Shown here piece after piece: positions 59,601 through 64,000 of a DNA stretch of 64,000 bases. The notes below the pieces were generated by a model that worked only from the letters and a program-made list of their open reading frames with translations, ran no database searches and was not told the origin of the DNA. The stretch spans positions 210,191 to 274,190 of the forward strand of contig VXAZ01005692.1 in the NCBI GenBank assembly GCA_013399875.1, read 5' to 3'. The first letter of the stretch is position 1, and every line of letters starts with the position of its first letter. The DNA comes from Gymnorhina tibicen. Taxonomy: Eukaryota > Chordata > Aves > Passeriformes > Artamidae. The translations under genes and the position numbers were made by a program.

Positions 59601-62600
59601 CCTGCCGTCTTTTTAGCAGAGATGTAATTAGTCATGTGGTCCAGGAACCTAAAAAGTGGGTGGGTATGTTAGTGCCTTGACTTTCACACTCATCTTAAAA
59701 ACACAGCTGGGCACCTAAAAGTGAAGGTGACCCTGTTTCACTGTCCTTTCGAAAATTCTTTGTCAAAGTGCATCTTCCAAGCCCAAATTAGGTGAGTGCA
59801 TTTTTTAAGCTAAGGAATAAAAGGCAAATTACAAATAACAAATCTCAAGCAGTAGGTTCTGAGTCACCCTCAGTCAATGACACCAGCTCTGCAATCAGCA
59901 TTTAGGTCATAACAGCACTGCTATTGTATGTCCAGGAATATCATCTGACACCCACAGCAGTAGCTGTGTTGAGTCAGCAAGGCAAACAAGAGTCAAATAT
60001 AGTTAAAATCTTTTTTTTGTTACTGCATTTAGCAACTGTTTCTGACCATCTGTCATGGCAGAGCAAACCTGCGAAGTCACATCCCTGGATTTCTCAGAAG
60101 AAAGTTGCAGTTTGATTGTTGCAAAGTGTTTTAAACCTCAGGTCAAAAGTTCCCAGTCTGTGGTATCCCAGAGTTCTTCAGGTTTGAATATATTTTTGAT
60201 TTTAGCATCTGATAGCAAAGTGTCAGGTAAGCATTGATCATAACAGAAACTACCAGTGTGAGAAGTCAAGGGTGTTTCTCCAACACGAGACCTGGAGCAG
60301 GGTGCACAGTCCTTGTGCTTCTCCTGCACCTTCAGCTGGCAGCAAACACAATGTTTAGCAATCCTAAGCAAGCCTGGTACAGGTCAGGGGTGCTGGTACA
60401 AGGAAAGATCCTGAGCCCTTTGCACACAGAGGGGCCCCTGCTGCCACCTCCCTGAGACAAGGTGAGCACTGCCTGCTCTTCCCAGGCCCAGCCAGGAGCA
60501 AACTTTCCTCGTATCTCAGCACTCAGGATGTCTGGCCCTGATGGCTCGGCAAGGTGCAATGTCCAAACTCAGATTCCCAGATCCACCCCAAACTGCACGC
60601 CCTGAGTCCTGCCTGCACATTTCCTTCTGCAGTGATCCTCTCCTTGTGGAATGTGAGACCTTGGATTTTCAGCTTCATCTACTTTGCCTTCTCCCAGAAC
60701 TGGACCTGACAGGATGCAAGCTGACCACGCTGCTGTACAAAGATAAGCCTTTGATTACAGAGTTGAAAATAAAGTTAAAAATATGGGAAAATACAAATAC
60801 AAGGACACAAGGCAAGGGTAGGGCCAATATCGTTCCTGGTTCCAGCCCAGACTGCTTTCTGGGGGCTATCCCAGCCTGTAGCTCCAGCTGCCATGCACCT
60901 GGAGACTGTCTGCAAGAGCAGAATCCTTGAACATCAGCCCGCTTTTCCCATCACATATCTTTCATTCATTTCCTTTCTGTTTGGCTCATGTTGGCATTTG
61001 ATGCAAGTGCACAAGGGAGTTCTTCTTCTCCACTCAAGTCTCCCCGCCCTTGCAGACCTCCTGACTTCTCTGTTGAGTTCACTCCTTCAGGCTTAAAACA
61101 CCTTCTTGTTGCCTGCAGGATGGTCACACTATTTAGTAACTCTCAAGGAGCCTACATTGCTCTTAACACACCTCCTGTTTCCTCCAGAGTTCTCATCTGT
61201 GCCCACACAGTGCCATCAAGGGCAGCTACACCAGCCAAGAGCCTTTCTTCAAACAGCTTCCCCCTCCTTCTGCCGGTTTGGGGGCTGCACTGTTACCCTG
61301 CATGCTAGCACATTCGCTCCCTGGCAGGTTCAGGATGGAGGAGCTGGATTTATTCCCGTGTATTTTGAGCAACTAACCCATGCACTGACTTTGCAGGACT
61401 CCTGGGCTCAAGGCAACCCAGCAATAACAGCACACAGAAGCCAACCACACTTCCCAAGCTCCCACCAGGCAGTCCAGCAGCTAAGGCTGAGAAGAGCTGG
61501 GAGAAGGAGCTGGGGTTGGACAGGGCTTGGGGGGTGTTGCCTGTGGATGTCACAGGCACTGGTGGAGTTGTTTGTTGAAAGAATTTGCAAACTACTGTAA
61601 TTGATTAAGAAATGGAGTAATTATGCAATCTGCTGATTACAGAGAAAGGGGTTATTAATCCTCCAGAGACGCCCGGTAAAGGCCCTGTCAAAACATTAGG
61701 GAAGATGCTGTGAGGAAGAAAAAAGGCGTGTCATGCTAGTCATACCACACCTGACTGCCAGCTCTGCTGCACAAAGGATTAAACTGATTCAGCACCTGAT
61801 TTGATCCAGACATCCCCTGGAGACCACTGGTTTGAGATTCATCTCCCAGTGGGAGAACCATGTCACCTGAGGGTCCCATTGCAAGCCATGGTGGAGTTCA
61901 ACTCACCCGCTGAGCCTGTTAAGACCAGGGTTCAATCTGATATTTAGACACTGATGTGCTTCCATCAGTCAGTAGAGTTTAGGGGAAGCTGGAGATGCCA
62001 ACTTCAGGGTGAACTGATCTTGTATCTCTGCTGGCTCTGAATTAATCAGCTCTCCCAGCAACCTCCTGGCTGATGGGAGATGCTCACCCTGACCCCTAGA
62101 TGTAGGTGTGTTGATCACAACCTGAGTCTGATCCCAGATGTTATGGGAGAGGAAAGCACCTTCCCAGCCTGTGTCTCTCCTGCCCTTTTGACTTTCCCAG
62201 ACCCTAAGATATGTTGTTGTCAGCAAAGCTCCTGTTCTCACCAGTAGGCACAAGCTCAGAGCAGAGGTGCAGGCTGACTGTTGCCTTCCCCTGAGCCTTC
62301 TGGCTGTTTGACACCCTTCCTTTGGCCAGTCTCTCCAAACAGGAGCAGGGATGTTCAGCTAGAGCCCCACATGCCCCAGGCTCCCTGGTGCAGACAGGGC
62401 ATCCCCCAACACCCCCCCTCTGCCAGAAGGACTTTGAACTTAAGGGTCACACAACACTGGCTGCTCACAGGGACCAAATGGCACCTGAAGACAAAAGGAG
62501 AACCCAGACCCACCCTGGGGACATACTGAGTGGCTGAGGCATTTCCAAGTCTTGGCATGTCTTGGCTCTAACAAGCACTGGGGCATTATCCTCCACTGAC

Positions 62601-62943
62601 CAGAGCCTTGCAAGTGGCAGAGCAGGGGCAGATAAACTGGCCCCAGCCTGCCCGGTTAATCTGTGCTCAGTTCCTTTATCCTGTCTGCCTATATTTAACC
62701 TCCCTCCCAGCCACCTGCAATCATGGGTGGGGGGAGCACATGCCACGGGTGTGAGAGGGCAGGGGGGACGTGCAGAGAGTACCTCAATGGCAGTTCAGCT
62801 GCTGCCCCAGGCCAGGCATCACTGGGAGGTCAGGACGTGTGAGCAGTCACACATGCCTGGTCACACCTGGTCAGACAGCGGGGGACCATGGTCTCCTCTC
62901 CTCCCCCAGCGCCGGGTTGGTTTGAGTGGGATTGGTTGGTCTG
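56621..62943. other. Long unique non-coding stretch
   Basis: No gene or transposable element is recognised. The largest frames (59003-59437 plus, 144 codons; 61106-61600 plus, 164 codons) overlap other frames in different registers and contain no recognisable domain. The part at about 59560-60240 is AT-richer. Confidence 0.45.
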
Positions 62944-63045
62944 GGATGGAACAATGGACAAGGTGGACTTGGCATTTGGGACAGTCTCACACCAGGATGG
63001 AACAATGGACAAGGTGGACTTGGTATCTGGGACAGTCTCAGACCA
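62944..63045 (+). repeat. 51-bp tandem duplication
   Basis: Two head-to-tail copies of a 51-base unit (62944-62994 and 62995-63045) each begin GGATGGAACAATGGACAAGG and end in ACCA; the second differs at a few bases. A third copy begins (GGATGGAGGTGG) and diverges at once. Because 51 is a multiple of three, the plus frame 62888-63280 stays open and reads DGTMDKVDL twice. The duplication is real. Coding status is unsupported. Confidence 0.93.
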
Positions 63046-64000
63046 GGATGGAGGTGGAATGAGAGATGCAGAGCACAGGGGAATGGGGACAGTTGTAGGG
63101 GTAAAAAATCCATACAAACAGGAGATTTGTCTTTCCATGGAGAAGCTGGGAATGACCGTTCAGATAGAAATAGAGGTCATGAAGACATGGCAGGGAAAAC
63201 TGATGGAATCTGTCCCATTATGGTACTGCTGGACAGGACAGAGGGACATGGGGGCCAGGCTGGGCAGAGTGCATGGCTGAGGTGAGATGGAGGAGGCACA
63301 GGTAGGGATGTGTCTCCAGGCTGGTGCAGAGGAGGAATTGGGGTCCTGTAGCAGGATGTGAGTCTTCCTCACCTTTGCAGGCACAGTGTCTAGTGCAGAC
63401 TAGTTTGAATCCTTCCCACCTGCCCACCTCCCACCTCCAGTCCCCACCAGAGGCTTCATGGCACACACTGCCACTGTGGACGTGGTAGTGTGGGGTTGCT
63501 GAGCCTGCTGAGAAACAGCTGGAAGAAAGCCTCTGCTCGCAGGGTGCTTCCTGTTGGAGGAAAAAGAAGAGAAATGCCAGTTCTCCATGCTGTCAAGATG
63601 GAATTTTAGGACATTCCCTTTCATCCTCACAGACATGTTTTCTATTTAAATATTGATCCTTCTACTTTGAATGTGCTCTGTACCCACTTAGCCTGCTCCT
63701 CTGACAGAGTTGAGACAAAAAGCTCAAGGCTCATCTCTTAATATGCTTTAAAAACCCCAAAACCCCTTCCCCGGGGTCTGTCAAGGGAAGGGAACATGAG
63801 GCAGCTCCACCCCATCCTGCAGCCCCAGGGGAAAGGCACCTCACTGGTATCCCAGACCTCTTATCACAGCCTTGCAAACAGACCATGGTGGCAGCAGGGC
63901 CAGCCCCACCAAATCCTCTTTTCTTGCACCAGGATTCATACAGGGTTTGTGCTGCTGGTTTAAATGAATTCCCAAGATCCAGGTAGCACCAGGGGGGCTT
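63046..64000. other. Unique non-coding stretch
   Basis: No gene, RNA or repeat is recognised to the end of the window. Open frames are under 131 codons and overlap on both strands. Confidence 0.45.

Noticed and set aside
1..64000. CRISPR arrays, operons, ribosome binding sites, tRNA or rRNA genes
   Set aside because: The sequence is vertebrate nuclear DNA. No regularly spaced repeat-spacer pattern, tRNA cloverleaf with a clear GGTTCGA-type arm, or rRNA block was recognised.

Overview
This window looks like nuclear DNA from a bird. The main evidence is a scatter of CR1 (chicken repeat 1) LINE fragments on both strands. Several carry the avian CR1 3' tail (ATTCTATG-type octamers, read as CATAGAAT on the opposite strand) and recognisable pieces of the CR1 reverse-transcriptase frame. 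Two solitary LTRs of avian endogenous retroviruses are also present; the one at 20311-20894 matches my recollection of the common avian ERVL LTR. No L1, Alu or poly(A)-tailed SINE is recognisable. A songbird is my guess, from the general look of the 6533-7180 LTR and the CR1 variants, and is weakly supported. Nothing here is bacterial, plasmid or phage.

I find no protein-coding gene, rRNA or tRNA that I can support. Open frames are short, mostly 60-110 codons, overlap on both strands, and have the Trp/His/Cys/Ser/Pro-rich composition of translated non-coding DNA. The window is best read as intergenic or intronic. I cannot exclude short exons of a spliced gene, because that needs comparative or RNA data.

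Layout. 1-6036: unique sequence with two CR1 pieces (1866-1913 plus; 2912-3350 minus) and an AT-rich, repeat-free island (about 3801-4760). 6037-7747: a three-layer nest in which an old CR1 reverse-transcriptase fragment is split by a younger truncated CR1, which is itself split by a solo LTR of about 650 bp. 7748-13374: mostly unique, with CR1 at 10041 and 11415. 13375-13970: a homopurine GGGAAGGTTT/GGGAA minisatellite interrupted by a 352-base assembly gap. 13971-20113: unique, with a possible ancient CR1 (16290-16510), an AT-rich island (17990-18320) next to a perfectly phased 11-bp tandem repeat, and a CR1 tail at 19241. 20114-20894: CR1 followed by the ERVL solo LTR. 20900-34439: unique, with CR1 at 28561 and 32245. 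34440-35220: a CpG-rich patch that stands out from a CpG-poor background. 35221-49193: unique, with a CR1 whose tail has expanded into a 17-copy AGAAT microsatellite (42276-42360), and an inverted pair of closely similar CR1 copies (43845 plus, 48988 minus). 49194-64000: mostly unique, with a CR1 tail at 53440, the longest stop-free frame (53687-54619), an AT-rich block (55881-56620) and a 51-bp tandem duplication (62944-63045).

The repeats do not work together as a system. They record successive retrotransposon insertions. The candidates for real function are the AT-rich islands (possible conserved non-coding elements) and the CpG patch (possible promoter). I found no convincing new biological system.
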